Source of the DNA: Dyadobacter arcticus
GTDB taxonomy: Bacteria; Bacteroidota; Bacteroidia; Cytophagales; Spirosomataceae
Assembly: GCF_011762185.1 (NCBI RefSeq)
Contig: NZ_JAASQJ010000005.1
Span: forward strand, 186,001-250,000
Reading direction: 5' to 3'
DNA: 64,000 nucleotides
A program made the translations under genes and the position numbers. This document shows positions 8,198-18,713 of the stretch, one piece after another. Within the stretch, counting starts at the first letter, position 1, and each line of letters begins with the position of its first letter. The notes below the pieces were generated by a model. That model had not been told where the DNA came from, did no database searches, and saw only the letters and a list, made by a program, of their open reading frames with translations.

Positions 8198-11100
8198 ATG
8201 AAAGATTGGTTTTTTAGCCGGTTTCGTGTTGTCGTAAATATTGTGGTATTGGTTATTTTAACATCAATGGCTTCCGTTGCCTGGAAGCGTATGAATGTTA
8301 GGACTGAAACCGTCGCATTGGAAACCAATGTTGTTAAAAAACCAGTTGTAAAAGCGCCGAAAAAGAAAGCTGATCCAGTCCTGGTGCTTCCCGAAAACGA
8401 ATGGGTCGACAGCACACTCAAATCCCTGAGCATTGACCAAAAGATCGGTCAACTTTTTATGGTTGCCGCTTTTTCCAACCGCGACGAGGCACATTACAAA
8501 TACATCGACCGTCTGATCAGCGAATTTCACATTGGCGGATTAATCTTCTTTCAGGGCGGACCAGTCGGTCAGGCTCTGCTCACCAATCGTTATCAATCAC
8601 ATTCCAATATTCCGCTTTTTGTCGGTATCGATGGCGAATGGGGCTTGGGTATGCGGCTCGACAGCACGGTTACCTTTCCAAAACAAATGGTGCTGGGTTC
8701 TATTCAGGACAATCAGCTGGTTTACAGAATGGGCAGCGACATTGCCCGCCAATGCAACCGGCTTGGTATACAAATTAACTTCGCGCCGGTAGCCGATATC
8801 AACAGCAATGCGGCCAATCCGGTGATAGGTATACGTTCATTTGGTGAAGACCGTGAGAATGTGACCCGCAAAGCGATTGCTTATATGAAGGGTTTGCAGC
8901 ATCATAAGGTCATCGCCACTGCCAAGCATTTCCCAGGCCACGGCGATACAGACGCAGATTCGCATTTTACATTACCTGTCTTAGCACATTCACTTGATCA
9001 GCTAACCGAGACGGATCTGTACCCTTATCGCGAAATGATCGCCGACAGTTTAATGGGCGTTTTGAATGGGCACCTCAACATTCCTGCTCTTGATAACACG
9101 CCCAATCAGGCTAGCTCATTATCCGAAAAGGTCGTGAATGGTCTTTTGCGTAAAGAACTGGGTTTCCGCGGACTAGTGTTCACGGACGCAATGAATATGA
9201 AAGGGGTATTGAAAAACGGAAAGGCGGCGGATGTGAATCTAAAAGCAATTATCGCAGGTAATGATGTGTTGCTTTATCCCGAAAGCATTGCGGAGACAGT
9301 GAATAAAATTAAGGATGCGATCAATCAAAAATTGATCAGCGAAAAAATCATTGACGATAAGGTTAAGCGAATCCTTCAAGCCAAATATTGGGCAGGACTC
9401 AGTCAATACACGCCTATCGACGTCTATAACCTATATACCGATCTTAATACCGAAAATAGCAAAGAGCTTTACCGAGAACTTTGTGAGGCATCGGTAACGG
9501 TTGTTAAAAATGAAAATGACCTGATCCCCATCGGCTCGGTGCTCGACAATAACATGGCTTCGGTGAGCATTGGAGAAGGCAGCAGTGCCTCGTTTCAGAA
9601 AATGCTATCGACCTACAAACCAATGCGTTCCTACGCTTTTTATGAAGGGCCGTCTTCCCAGGAGCAGATTTCAGAAATGCTGACCTATCTGGAACCTTAC
9701 AATACCGTGATTGTAGATATCCACGGCATCGCTTCGAATCCAAAAAGAAATTACGGCGTTACTTCCGGCATGACCGACTTTGTGAGCCAATTGAAACAGC
9801 AAAACAAAAAGGTCATACTCTGCCTTTTCGGAACACCATACAGCATTCAGTACTTCCCGGAAACGGACGTGCTGATCTGTGCAAACCAGGATGGGAAAGA
9901 ACAGCAGGAGATTGTTCCGCAGATTGTTTTCGGTGCAATGAGTTCGCAGGGAAAATTACCTGTGTCTGTATCGTCCTACAAATTTGGAACCGGGGTTACT
10001 ACTACCTCGATCAACCGAATTGCCTTTGGAACCCCTGAAAGCGTGGGGATGAACGGAAGCTGGCTGAAACGGATTGACGAAGTGGCAAATGCTGCTGTGA
10101 ATGATCACGTTTTCCCAGGTTGTGAAGTATTGGTTGCAAGAAAAGGCAAGATCATTTACGATAAGCAATTCGGCGGGCTTAATTATCGTACGCCGGAAAG
10201 GGTAACCTCAGAAACCATCTATGACCTCGCTTCGGTCACCAAAGTTTCCGCGACATTGCAGGCAATCATGCTTTTATACGACCGCAAGCAGATCGACCTG
10301 GATGAAAAAGCATCGTTTTATCTGCCCGAACTTGCTGAAACCAACAAACAGAATTTTACAGTCCGCGATCTGCTGATGCACCGGTCGGGGCTGGTATCCT
10401 TTTATCCGCCACTTTGGGACCGTACCAAAACCAGCGCGGGAGGTTTATTGCAGGAATATTATAGTTCTAAAGCAGATACAACCTATTATCTGCAGGTCGC
10501 TCCCAAGCTTTTTGCCAAAGCTGCATTGCGCGATTCAGTATGGAAATGGGTGATCGAATCGCCAATGAATAACAGGAAGGACCGGTCAGGAAGTTATGGG
10601 TTCCTTTATAGCGATCTCGGATTTCTTACTCTTCAAAAAGTCGTGGAACGGGTTACGGGGCAGCCTTTGAATATTTTTGTTGCTGCAAATATTTATGAAC
10701 CGCTTGGTTTGGCATATCTCGGTTTCAATCCTTTAAAGCGTTTCCCTGAGAAACAAATCGCCCCAACCGAAAATGATTACCGTTTTCGCGGCCAATTATT
10801 GCAGGGAACCGTCCATGACCAGATGGCCGCCATTGTAGGCGGCGTGGCAGGACATGCGGGCTTGTTTGGAACGGCGAGGGACCTGGCTATTCTATTTCAA
10901 ATGAACCTTTGGAAAGGTAATTATGCCGGGAAAAGATACTTTGAGCAACCTACCGTACCCTTTTTTTCAAGGATATATGACGAGTCGCATCACCGGGGAT
11001 TGGGCTGGGATAAAGCACCTGCAGATGGTAATAGTTCTTACGTCTCCTCACAGGCGTCAGTGAATTCTTTTGGCCACACCGGCTTTACCGGAACGATGGT

Positions 11101-11257
11101 CTGGATAGACCCGGAGGAAGATTTAATGTTCATATTTCTTTCAAACAGAGTGAATCCTGATGCTGAAAACACCAGCATTACCACCCAAAGAACGCGGAGA
11201 AAAATCCAGGACATTGTCTACAGTTCGCTCCTGGAAAGGAAAAGCCAGCTTCCTTAA
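8198..11257 (+). CDS. GH3 beta-N-acetylglucosaminidase (NagZ-like) fused to a beta-lactamase-fold serine hydrolase
   Basis: 1019 residues. An N-terminal signal anchor (VVVNIVVLVILTSM) is followed by a GH3 N-terminal barrel with KHFPGHGDTDAD and GLVFTDAMNMKGV, the NagZ-type catalytic His/Asp loop and nucleophile region. A GH3 C-terminal-like alpha/beta domain spans about residues 420-600. The last 400 residues are a beta-lactamase/transpeptidase-fold domain: ASVTK (Ser-x-x-Lys), YSDLGF (Tyr-x-Asp/Asn) and GHTGFTG (KTG equivalent). Fusions of this type are widespread in Bacteroidota and are taken to act on peptidoglycan fragments in the periplasm, the GH3 part removing GlcNAc and the second part trimming peptides or esters. 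It stands alone after gldA with a 190-base AT-rich gap. The assignment is strong; the second activity is inferred. Confidence 0.88.
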   Translation: MKDWFFSRFRVVVNIVVLVILTSMASVAWKRMNVRTETVALETNVVKKPVVKAPKKKADPVLVLPENEWVDSTLKSLSIDQKIGQLFMVAAFSNRDEAHYKYIDRLISEFHIGGLIFFQGGPVGQALLTNRYQSHSNIPLFVGIDGEWGLGMRLDSTVTFPKQMVLGSIQDNQLVYRMGSDIARQCNRLGIQINFAPVADINSNAANPVIGIRSFGEDRENVTRKAIAYMKGLQHHKVIATAKHFPGHGDTDADSHFTLPVLAHSLDQLTETDLYPYREMIADSLMGVLNGHLNIPALDNTPNQASSLSEKVVNGLLRKELGFRGLVFTDAMNMKGVLKNGKAADVNLKAIIAGNDVLLYPESIAETVNKIKDAINQKLISEKIIDDKVKRILQAKYWAGLSQYTPIDVYNLYTDLNTENSKELYRELCEASVTVVKNENDLIPIGSVLDNNMASVSIGEGSSASFQKMLSTYKPMRSYAFYEGPSSQEQISEMLTYLEPYNTVIVDIHGIASNPKRNYGVTSGMTDFVSQLKQQNKKVILCLFGTPYSIQYFPETDVLICANQDGKEQQEIVPQIVFGAMSSQGKLPVSVSSYKFGTGVTTTSINRIAFGTPESVGMNGSWLKRIDEVANAAVNDHVFPGCEVLVARKGKIIYDKQFGGLNYRTPERVTSETIYDLASVTKVSATLQAIMLLYDRKQIDLDEKASFYLPELAETNKQNFTVRDLLMHRSGLVSFYPPLWDRTKTSAGGLLQEYYSSKADTTYYLQVAPKLFAKAALRDSVWKWVIESPMNNRKDRSGSYGFLYSDLGFLTLQKVVERVTGQPLNIFVAANIYEPLGLAYLGFNPLKRFPEKQIAPTENDYRFRGQLLQGTVHDQMAAIVGGVAGHAGLFGTARDLAILFQMNLWKGNYAGKRYFEQPTVPFFSRIYDESHHRGLGWDKAPADGNSSYVSSQASVNSFGHTGFTGTMVWIDPEEDLMFIFLSNRVNPDAENTSITTQRTRRKIQDIVYSSLLERKSQLP

Positions 11258-11334
11258 TGTAGTGGAAGTGTATTTCAAAAATATCTCTAACTTTACCAAT
11301 CAAACAGGTAGCGGAAAGATATTTAGACGATTAC

Positions 11335-14300
11335 ATGAAACAAGCATTTACCCAAAAAAACCTTTTTACCACACTTCTGGCCACTATTTTGTCTGTGGCA
11401 ACTGTATTTGGACAGACTATTTCTAAGAGCACGACCAGTCCTGCAAGTGTGTGTCCGGGCAATTCAATTTCAGTCCAATTTACGCCCGCTACCTTCCCGG
11501 CAGGAACAACCTACACCGTACAGGTCTCAGACGCAGCAGGATCGTTTACGACTCCTCTGGCAACCGCTACGGGTACTGCCAGTCCAATTAATGTTACCAT
11601 TCCAGCAGGTGCTGCCGCTGGCGCAGGTTATGTAGCCAGGGCAATATCCACTTCTCCGGCCGTCGATGGCGCTGCAAGTGACCCGTTCACAGTCAACGCT
11701 ATTCCTGCAGCTCCTACCGCTACATCACCCATAGTATATACTCAAAATGCAGCTGCCGTCGCGTTAAGCGCAACAGGTACGGGCTTACTCTGGTACGATG
11801 CTGCCGACGGCGGAACAGGTTCCGGAACTATACCGGTTCCGTCGACTGCAACGGTAGGTACAACGAGCTATTATGTTAGCCAAACGGTTGCCGGGTGCGA
11901 AAGCCCGCGTGCGAAGATTGACGTGACGGTTAATGCTTGTACGCCGCCAGCCGCGCCGGGAGTTGCTAATAAAAGTTATACGGTCGGCGAAGCAGCTACT
12001 CCACTGACTGCAACCGGAGACGGTTTGAAATGGTACAGTGCGTCTACAGGTGGGTCACCACTCGGCGGAGCCCCAACACCTTCAACTGCTGCTGCGGGAA
12101 GCACAAGTTATTTTGTATCCCAAACCGTTAGCAATTGCGAAAGTCCAAGAGCTGAAATTGTTGTAACAGTAGCAGCTTGTACACCGCCAGCCCCTCCGGG
12201 TGTTGCTCATAAAAATTATACAGTCGGAGACGCTGCTACACCTCTGACCGCAACCGGCGACGGTTTGAAATGGTACAGTGCATCCTCAGGCGGATCACCG
12301 CTTGGCGGAGCGCCAACGCCTTCAACTGCCTCTGCGGGAAGCACAAGTTATTTTGTATCCCAAACCGTTAGCAATTGCGAAAGTCCAAGAGCTGAAATTG
12401 TCGTAACGGTAGCAGCATGCACACCGCCCGCCGCTCCGACCGTTGCTAATAAAACTTACACTGTTGGAGATGCGGCTACGCCTTTGACTGCAACCGGGGC
12501 AGGTCTTAAATGGTATAGCGGATCAACCGGCGGTTCTCCCCTGGGTGGCGCGCCTACTCCGTCAACTGCCTCTGCGGGTGCCACGAGCTATTTCGTTTCT
12601 CAAACCGTCGGCAGTTGCGAAAGTGCGAGAGCTGAAATCGTTGTAACAGTATCAGCCTGCACGCCTCCCGCTGTGCCGGGTGTTGCCAATAAGAGTTATA
12701 CCGTTGGCGATGCGGCTACTCCGTTAACAGCAACCGGTGATGGCTTGAAATGGTACGGTGCATCTTCTGGCGGATCGCCGCTGGGCGCGGCTCCAACACC
12801 TTCAACTGCCTCGGTTGGAGCGACTAGTTACTTTGTATCCCAAACAGTTAGCAATTGCGAGAGCCCAAGAGCTGAAATCGTCGTAACGGTATCCGCGTGC
12901 ACGCCACCTGCCGCTCCGGGCGTTGCCAATAAAAGTTATACCGTTGGAGAAGCCGCAACGCCATTGACTGCAACTGGCTCCGGTTTAAAATGGTACAGCG
13001 CCTCCACAGGCGGATCGCCGCTGGGCGCGGCTCCAACACCTTCAACTGCCTCGGTTGGAGCGAGTAGTTACTTTGTATCCCAAACAGTTAGCAATTGCGA
13101 GAGCCCAAGAGCTGAAATCGTCGTAACGGTATCTGCATGTACGCCGCCTGCTGCGCCGGGCGTTGCAAATAAGAGCTATACCGTTGGCGATGCGGCTACT
13201 CCGTTAACAGCAACCGGTGATGGTTTAAAATGGTACAGCGCATCTTCTGGCGGATCGCCGCTGGGCGCTGCTCCAACTCCTTCAACTGCCTCGGTTGGAG
13301 CGACTAGTTACTTTGTTTCGCAAACAGTTAGCAATTGCGAGAGCCCAAGAGCTGAAATCGTCGTAACGGTATCCGCGTGCACGCCACCTGCTGCTCCGGG
13401 CGTTGCCAATAAAAGTTATACGGTTGGAGACGCAGCAACGCCATTGACTGCGACTGGCGCTGGTTTGAAATGGTACAGCGCCTCCACAGGCGGATCGCCG
13501 CTGGGCGCGGCTCCAACACCTTCAACTGCCTCGGTTGGAGCGACTAGTTACTTTGTTTCCCAAACAGTTAGCAATTGCGAGAGCCCAAGAGCTGAAATCG
13601 TCGTAACGGTATCCGCGTGCACTCCACCTGCTGCTCCGGGCGTTGCCAATAAAAGTTATACGGTTGGAGACGCAGCAACGCCATTGACTGCGACTGGCGC
13701 TGGTTTGAAATGGTACAGCGCCTCCACAGGCGGATCGCCGCTGGGCGCTGCTCCAACTCCTTCAACCGCGTCGGTGGGTGCGACCAGCTACTTTGTTTCC
13801 CAAACAGTTAGCAATTGCGAGAGCCCAAGAGCTGAAATCGTCGTAACGGTATCCGCGTGCACGCCGCCCGCCGCGCCGGGTGTTGCCAATAAAAGTTACA
13901 CTGTAGGTGATGCTTCGGCACCATTGACGGCAACTGGTACCGGTTTGAAATGGTACAGCGCATCAACCGGCGGATCACCGCTGGGTGCTGCTCCAACTCC
14001 TTCAACTGCTTCGGTAGGTGCAACAAGCTATTTTGTTTCTCAAACGATTAACAGTTGCGAAAGCCCACGAGCAGAAATCGTTGTAACAGTTTCTGCATGT
14101 ACGCCACCAGCCGCGCCGGGTGTTGCCAATAAAAGTTACACGGTTGGAGACGCTGCTACGCCATTAACTGCGACTGGCGCTGGTTTAAAATGGTACAGCG
14201 CGTCAACTGGCGGATCACCGCTGGGTGCCGCACCAACTCCTTCCACTGCTTCCGTAGGTGCAACCAGCTATTTTGTATCCCAATCAGTTAATAGCTGCGA

Positions 14301-17300
14301 AAGTGCAAGAGCAGAAATTGTCGTAACGGTATCTGCATGTACACCACCGGCTGCGCCGGGAGTTGCTAATAAAAGTTACACGGTTGGAGACGCGGCAACG
14401 CCATTAACTGCAAGTGGTACTGCTTTAAAATGGTATAGCGCCGCGACTGGCGGATCTCCACTCGGTGGCGCTCCTACGCCTTCAACTGCCTCTGTTGGTA
14501 CTACCAGTTATTATGTAACTCAAACAGTTGGTGGATGCGAAAGCGCCCGCGCGAAAATTGATGTAACGATCAGCGTGTGTACTCCTCCTCCTGCGCCAAT
14601 AGTTGCCAATAAGAGTTATACGGTTGGCGACGCAGCCGTAGCTTTAACAGCGACAGGTACTGCATTGAAATGGTACAGCGCATCAACAGGCGGATCACCT
14701 TTGGCGGTCGCTCCAACCCCTTTGACAGCAACAGCAGGCTCGACCAGTTATTTTGTATCTCAAACGGTCGGTAATTGTGAAAGTGCCAGAGCGGTAATCG
14801 TTGTCACAGTAAGTGCATGTACGCAACCAGCGGCACCGACGGTTGCTAATAGGAATTACTTTCTCGGAGAAACCGCGACCGCATTAACTGCCACCGGCAC
14901 CAATTTGAAATGGTATGCGGCAGCAACGGGAGGTTCTCCACTTCAAGGCGCACCCGTTCCTTCAACAGCAAAAGCGGGATCCACCAATTATTTCGTTTCT
15001 CAAACCGTCAATAATTGCGAAAGTGCAAGAGCACAGATTATAGTTACGATAGCTCCATGCCCTGCTACTTTGCCTTTACCAGTAGTAGTGACCCCACTGA
15101 ATATCTGTCAGTCGCCAACAGCAGCAGCATTGACAGCCACAGCGACGAACAACACATATACTCTTAAATGGTATACAACCTTAAATGGAGGAACCGGATC
15201 GACAACGGCGATTATTCCGAACGCAACCACTGCGGGCACTACCAGTTATTACGTTTCACAAACCTCAGCTAGCGGCTGTGAAAGTGAGCGGGTCAAAATT
15301 GATGTTATTGTAAACACTACCCCAGTTGCTCCGATTGTCACTCCGATAGACTATTGCGTTGGCGTAAAAGCGAACCAACTCACGCCTACTGGTGGAACTA
15401 ACAGATGGTACACAACTGTGTCGGGCGGCGCTGGATCAGCTACTGCTCCAACTCCGTTGACAACTACTCCGGGAACAACGTCTTATTATTTGACTCAATC
15501 AAATACATATGGTGCGTTGGTTTGCGAAAGTCCTCGCGCTAAACAAGATGTGGTCGTAAATCCTACACCAGCTGCATTACCAACAGTTTCGGACGTTTTT
15601 TGCCAGTCAAGAGTGGATTCAACTTATAAATTCCCAACCACAGCTGAGCAGGGAAATACATTGAATTGGTATACGATCACAACTGGCGGAACTGCTTCAC
15701 CAACTACTCCGACGATCAATGCTAAAACTGCTGGCGAATTCACTTATTATGCCACACAATCTTCTGCAAAAGGTTGCGAAAGCTTGAACCGCGCGATCCA
15801 AAAAGTTCGCGTGAAATCTCTCCCGGGTTTACCGACCATTGAAAAGCCGTTAATAGAATACTGCCAGTTTATCAAAGCGGCCCCATTGACTGCAACACAG
15901 GTTGCTAACGGCATTCTGAGCTGGTATGGAACAAATGCGACAGGCGGAAGTGCCAGTAACACCGCGCCGACACCATCCACGGCCGAAGGAGGAACAACAT
16001 CATTTTATGTGGCCCAGTCGCTTGACGGCTGTTTCAGCGACCGCGCCAAAATCGATGTCAAGATCAATACCACACCAAAACCTACCACTACCACAGCATT
16101 GGCTTTCTGCCAGAATGAGGCTGCTGGCCCGTTGAGCGCGACAGGCAATGTTTTGAAATGGTACCGCGAAGCTGACGGCACCGAATTTCAGGGCGTACCT
16201 TTTACACCATTTACCGAAAAAGTGCAGGATTATTCCTTTTATGTAACCCAAACCGGTGCGGAAAATGGCTGCGAAAGTCCGAAGGAGGAAATCAAGATCC
16301 ACATCAGGTCACTGCCATCGGCGACCATAACCGGCAATGCAACAATTGATCTCGGCAAAACAGCGACGATCAACATTAAATTCACAGGCGACGGGCCATG
16401 GATCTATGTGCTTTCAAACGGCATTACCGACACAACCAATCAGGCAAACCATCCGGTTGAGGTGAAACCAAGTACCACCACCACCTACGTCGTGACCGAA
16501 GTTTCCAATGCTTGCGGTAAAGGCTTACCAATTGGCAGCGCCCTGGTAACGGTTAAAGTCCCCACCATCAATTCGGGTAACCCTTCTATTGCAGAAGTGT
16601 GTGCAGGTAAATCTTTCAGCATTCCATTCCAGCAGTCGGGGGATTTTCCTACCGGCAACACATTTAAAGTACAAATAGCACCTGCGAATGTTGACGCGCA
16701 ATTCTGGACCATTCCTTCTGTAGCCACAGCTAGTTCGGTTACCGCAACATTCCCAGATACGACCAAGGGTGGAAGCTACTACATCAGGGTGATCAGTTCT
16801 GGTACAAATCCTGATTTTACCGTCAAAGGGAGTGTAAGTTCTATCACAATCATTGCAAGTCCGCTTCCAGTTGCAACACTAACTGGGGCTCAAACCATTC
16901 TCATTGGAGAAACTGTGACATTGAAAGCGGAGATCACAGGCAAATCGCCCTGGACATTTACCTTGAACAACGGGACCAAAGATTCGCTGATCACGGCCGT
17001 TGCAACTCCATATAACTTTAATGTTACGCCAAAAACCACCACAACATACACGATTACAAAGGTTACCAATGGATGCGGTATCGGTACAGGAGTAGGATCC
17101 GCAAGAATACAGGTAGATCCGATTCTTGGTGTTGAACCGCCTGCGTCGGCCGACTGGGTCAAGGTATATCCTACCATTATCACGCAATCCAGGGTTACCA
17201 TTGAAATTCCGGGCGTCGTTTCACCGAAACAAGCCGGTGTGGAAGTATTTGACTTAAATGGCCGTTCGAAATACAGCAGTGAGATCCAGGGAAAAATTAC

Positions 17301-17394
17301 CGAAGTTGACTTTGTAAACTACCCCTCCGGATTGTACTTGTTACGCATTCAGAATGGAAACCTGAGCACCGTTCAGCGGGTTATGAAACCTTAA
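11335..17394 (+). CDS. Large repetitive surface protein with Ig-like repeats and T9SS sorting tail
   Basis: 2019 residues. A signal peptide (cleaved about VFGQ) leads into an Ig-like region. Fourteen exactly 80-residue repeats follow, each with a KWYSA...GG core, P-x-PST, TSYFVSQ, NCESPRAEI and an ACTPP joint. These resemble the CHU_C-associated Ig-like domain found in Cytophagales cell-surface proteins. Further diverged copies of variable length continue to about residue 1660, then two fibronectin/Ig-like modules and a C-terminal YPTIITQ...LNGRSKYSS...YPSGLYLLRIQ tail, a type A T9SS sorting domain. One Cys near each repeat start and one in NCES could make intradomain disulphides. It should be exported and attached to the outer surface as an adhesin or stalk. 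A strong terminator follows. Confidence 0.88.
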   Translation: MKQAFTQKNLFTTLLATILSVATVFGQTISKSTTSPASVCPGNSISVQFTPATFPAGTTYTVQVSDAAGSFTTPLATATGTASPINVTIPAGAAAGAGYVARAISTSPAVDGAASDPFTVNAIPAAPTATSPIVYTQNAAAVALSATGTGLLWYDAADGGTGSGTIPVPSTATVGTTSYYVSQTVAGCESPRAKIDVTVNACTPPAAPGVANKSYTVGEAATPLTATGDGLKWYSASTGGSPLGGAPTPSTAAAGSTSYFVSQTVSNCESPRAEIVVTVAACTPPAPPGVAHKNYTVGDAATPLTATGDGLKWYSASSGGSPLGGAPTPSTASAGSTSYFVSQTVSNCESPRAEIVVTVAACTPPAAPTVANKTYTVGDAATPLTATGAGLKWYSGSTGGSPLGGAPTPSTASAGATSYFVSQTVGSCESARAEIVVTVSACTPPAVPGVANKSYTVGDAATPLTATGDGLKWYGASSGGSPLGAAPTPSTASVGATSYFVSQTVSNCESPRAEIVVTVSACTPPAAPGVANKSYTVGEAATPLTATGSGLKWYSASTGGSPLGAAPTPSTASVGASSYFVSQTVSNCESPRAEIVVTVSACTPPAAPGVANKSYTVGDAATPLTATGDGLKWYSASSGGSPLGAAPTPSTASVGATSYFVSQTVSNCESPRAEIVVTVSACTPPAAPGVANKSYTVGDAATPLTATGAGLKWYSASTGGSPLGAAPTPSTASVGATSYFVSQTVSNCESPRAEIVVTVSACTPPAAPGVANKSYTVGDAATPLTATGAGLKWYSASTGGSPLGAAPTPSTASVGATSYFVSQTVSNCESPRAEIVVTVSACTPPAAPGVANKSYTVGDASAPLTATGTGLKWYSASTGGSPLGAAPTPSTASVGATSYFVSQTINSCESPRAEIVVTVSACTPPAAPGVANKSYTVGDAATPLTATGAGLKWYSASTGGSPLGAAPTPSTASVGATSYFVSQSVNSCESARAEIVVTVSACTPPAAPGVANKSYTVGDAATPLTASGTALKWYSAATGGSPLGGAPTPSTASVGTTSYYVTQTVGGCESARAKIDVTISVCTPPPAPIVANKSYTVGDAAVALTATGTALKWYSASTGGSPLAVAPTPLTATAGSTSYFVSQTVGNCESARAVIVVTVSACTQPAAPTVANRNYFLGETATALTATGTNLKWYAAATGGSPLQGAPVPSTAKAGSTNYFVSQTVNNCESARAQIIVTIAPCPATLPLPVVVTPLNICQSPTAAALTATATNNTYTLKWYTTLNGGTGSTTAIIPNATTAGTTSYYVSQTSASGCESERVKIDVIVNTTPVAPIVTPIDYCVGVKANQLTPTGGTNRWYTTVSGGAGSATAPTPLTTTPGTTSYYLTQSNTYGALVCESPRAKQDVVVNPTPAALPTVSDVFCQSRVDSTYKFPTTAEQGNTLNWYTITTGGTASPTTPTINAKTAGEFTYYATQSSAKGCESLNRAIQKVRVKSLPGLPTIEKPLIEYCQFIKAAPLTATQVANGILSWYGTNATGGSASNTAPTPSTAEGGTTSFYVAQSLDGCFSDRAKIDVKINTTPKPTTTTALAFCQNEAAGPLSATGNVLKWYREADGTEFQGVPFTPFTEKVQDYSFYVTQTGAENGCESPKEEIKIHIRSLPSATITGNATIDLGKTATINIKFTGDGPWIYVLSNGITDTTNQANHPVEVKPSTTTTYVVTEVSNACGKGLPIGSALVTVKVPTINSGNPSIAEVCAGKSFSIPFQQSGDFPTGNTFKVQIAPANVDAQFWTIPSVATASSVTATFPDTTKGGSYYIRVISSGTNPDFTVKGSVSSITIIASPLPVATLTGAQTILIGETVTLKAEITGKSPWTFTLNNGTKDSLITAVATPYNFNVTPKTTTTYTITKVTNGCGIGTGVGSARIQVDPILGVEPPASADWVKVYPTIITQSRVTIEIPGVVSPKQAGVEVFDLNGRSKYSSEIQGKITEVDFVNYPSGLYLLRIQNGNLSTVQRVMKP
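11701..15060 (+). repeat. Fourteen tandem 240-bp repeats inside the surface protein gene
   Basis: Units begin at 11701, 11941, 12181 and so on every 240 bases up to 14821, with no insertion or deletion in fourteen units. The central units (about 12661-14340) are nearly identical at DNA level, including at synonymous positions, for example the half-units 12781-12900 and 13021-13140. The outer units share protein sequence but have diverged in codons. This indicates recent unit duplication or gene conversion in the middle and older duplication at the edges. The array is a likely site of copy-number change. Confidence 0.93.
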
Positions 17395-17415
17395 TCGCAA
17401 TTCATTTTTTAAATT

Positions 17416-17459
17416 AAAACAGGACATTTGCTGCCATGCATCAGGTGTCCTGTTTTTTT
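17416..17459 (+). terminator. Rho-independent terminator after the surface protein gene
   Basis: AAACAGGACA (17417-17426) pairs with TGTCCTGTTT (17446-17455), a 10-bp stem with a 19-base loop, followed by a T-run. It lies 22 bases after the stop of the repetitive protein and just before tadA. Confidence 0.8.
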
Positions 17460-17476
17460 CAACCCTAATCGTCAAC

Positions 17477-17929
17477 GTGGATATCCAGGCCGACATTCTT
17501 GATAACTACTTTATGGCAGAAGCCATGCGCCTGGCCCATAAAGCTTACGACGAAGGCGAAATCCCCGTTGGCGCCATCGTGGTGATCGGTGAAAAAGTCA
17601 TAGGAAAAGGTTATAACCAAACCGAACTGCTTAACGATGTGACTGCCCATGCCGAAATGATCGCCATCACCGCGGCTTCGGACCACCTGGGCTCCAAGTA
17701 TCTCACCGATTGCACCTTATATGTTACCCTGGAACCTTGCGTGATGTGTGCAGGTGCGCTCTACTGGACCCAGATGAAAAGAGTGGTGATTGGAGCGGCA
17801 GACGAAAAGCGCGGCTATTCCCGACTTGGAAAGCCCATTTTACACCCCAAAACCAAGCTTTCAAATGGCATTTTAGCCACAGAATCACAGGAATTGCTCC
17901 TCAAATTTTTTAGGCAATTAAGAACATAA
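17477..17929 (+). CDS. tadA: tRNA-specific adenosine deaminase TadA
   Basis: 150 residues with the zinc deaminase signature: HAEM (zinc His and proton-shuttling Glu) and PCVMCAGAL (two zinc Cys). EIPVGAIVV near the N-terminus and KRGYSRLGKP are typical of bacterial TadA, which converts adenosine 34 of tRNA-Arg(ACG) to inosine. I take the GTG at 17477 as start because the segment before the internal ATG at 17513 (DILDNYF) aligns with the helix that precedes the core in TadA. Starting at 17513 would remove it. Confidence 0.87.
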   Translation: MDIQADILDNYFMAEAMRLAHKAYDEGEIPVGAIVVIGEKVIGKGYNQTELLNDVTAHAEMIAITAASDHLGSKYLTDCTLYVTLEPCVMCAGALYWTQMKRVVIGAADEKRGYSRLGKPILHPKTKLSNGILATESQELLLKFFRQLRT

Positions 17930-17961
17930 AGCGTTCTTCTACTGTTAGCCAACCAATAGAT

Positions 17962-17969
17962 TATATTTG
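17962..17969 (+). promoter_or_regulatory. Putative Bacteroidota -7 box for the superoxide dismutase gene
   Basis: TATATTTG fits the TAnnTTTG consensus and ends 24 bases before the ATG. No convincing TTG -33 element is seen at the usual distance, so this is tentative. Confidence 0.35.
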
Positions 17970-17993
17970 TTATTCATTTAAACTACACTGAAA

Positions 17994-18599
17994 ATGGCAT
18001 TTACACTTGATCCCTTACCTTACGCAAACAATGCATTAGAGCCGCATATCGATGCATTGACCATGGAAATACATCATGACCGTCACCACCAGGCTTATGT
18101 TACTAACCTGAATGCAGCAGTAGCAGGAACCGAATTGGAAGGCAAAACCATAGAAGAAATCATTGCAAACATCAGCAAAGCCCCTGCACCGGTACGCAAC
18201 AACGGCGGCGGACATTGGAACCACAGCTTTTTCTGGAAATCACTTTCTTCCAGCGGCGGCGGAGAACCAACAGGAGAGCTTGCAAAAGCAATCGACGCAA
18301 AATTCGGTTCTTTCACAGCTTTCAAAGACGAATTCAAGAAAGCAGCCATCGGCCGTTTCGGTTCAGGCTGGGCATGGCTTATCGCAACTGGCGACGGTGT
18401 TGCCATCACTTCTACCCCAAACCAGGACAACCCGTTGATGGATATTGCCGAGGCAAAAGGAACGCCCGTTATCGGTCTGGACGTGTGGGAACATGCTTAC
18501 TACCTGAAATATCAAAACAAGCGTCCGGACTACATCGAAGCATATTGGAATGTAGTGGACTGGAAAGCTGCTGACGCTCTCTACGTTGCAGCGAAATAA
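17994..18599 (+). CDS. sodA: Superoxide dismutase, Mn/Fe family
   Basis: 201 residues, full family length. Metal ligands are visible: His in MEIHHDRHHQAY, His in GGGHWNHSFFW, and Asp and His in DVWEHAYYLKYQ. TPNQDNPLM and GGHWNH are more typical of the manganese type, but metal preference cannot be settled from sequence. No signal peptide, so cytoplasmic. It dismutates superoxide to peroxide and oxygen. It is a single-gene unit with a possible -7 box upstream. Confidence 0.93.
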   Translation: MAFTLDPLPYANNALEPHIDALTMEIHHDRHHQAYVTNLNAAVAGTELEGKTIEEIIANISKAPAPVRNNGGGHWNHSFFWKSLSSSGGGEPTGELAKAIDAKFGSFTAFKDEFKKAAIGRFGSGWAWLIATGDGVAITSTPNQDNPLMDIAEAKGTPVIGLDVWEHAYYLKYQNKRPDYIEAYWNVVDWKAADALYVAAK

Positions 18600-18713
18600 G
18601 GATTGAAAATATAGAATTGGGTTTGGAGGTCGATAAAAATTGCACGATTAGCCTTGCAACCTTCAAACCTTTTCCTAATTTTGTGTCCTCGAAAGGGGTT
18701 TTGCCCCAAGAAC

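Noticed and set aside
12848..14026. Periodic minus-strand reading frames of about 65-72 residues in the repeat array
   Set aside because: They recur every 240 bases as antisense shadows of the repeat units and have no independent protein features.
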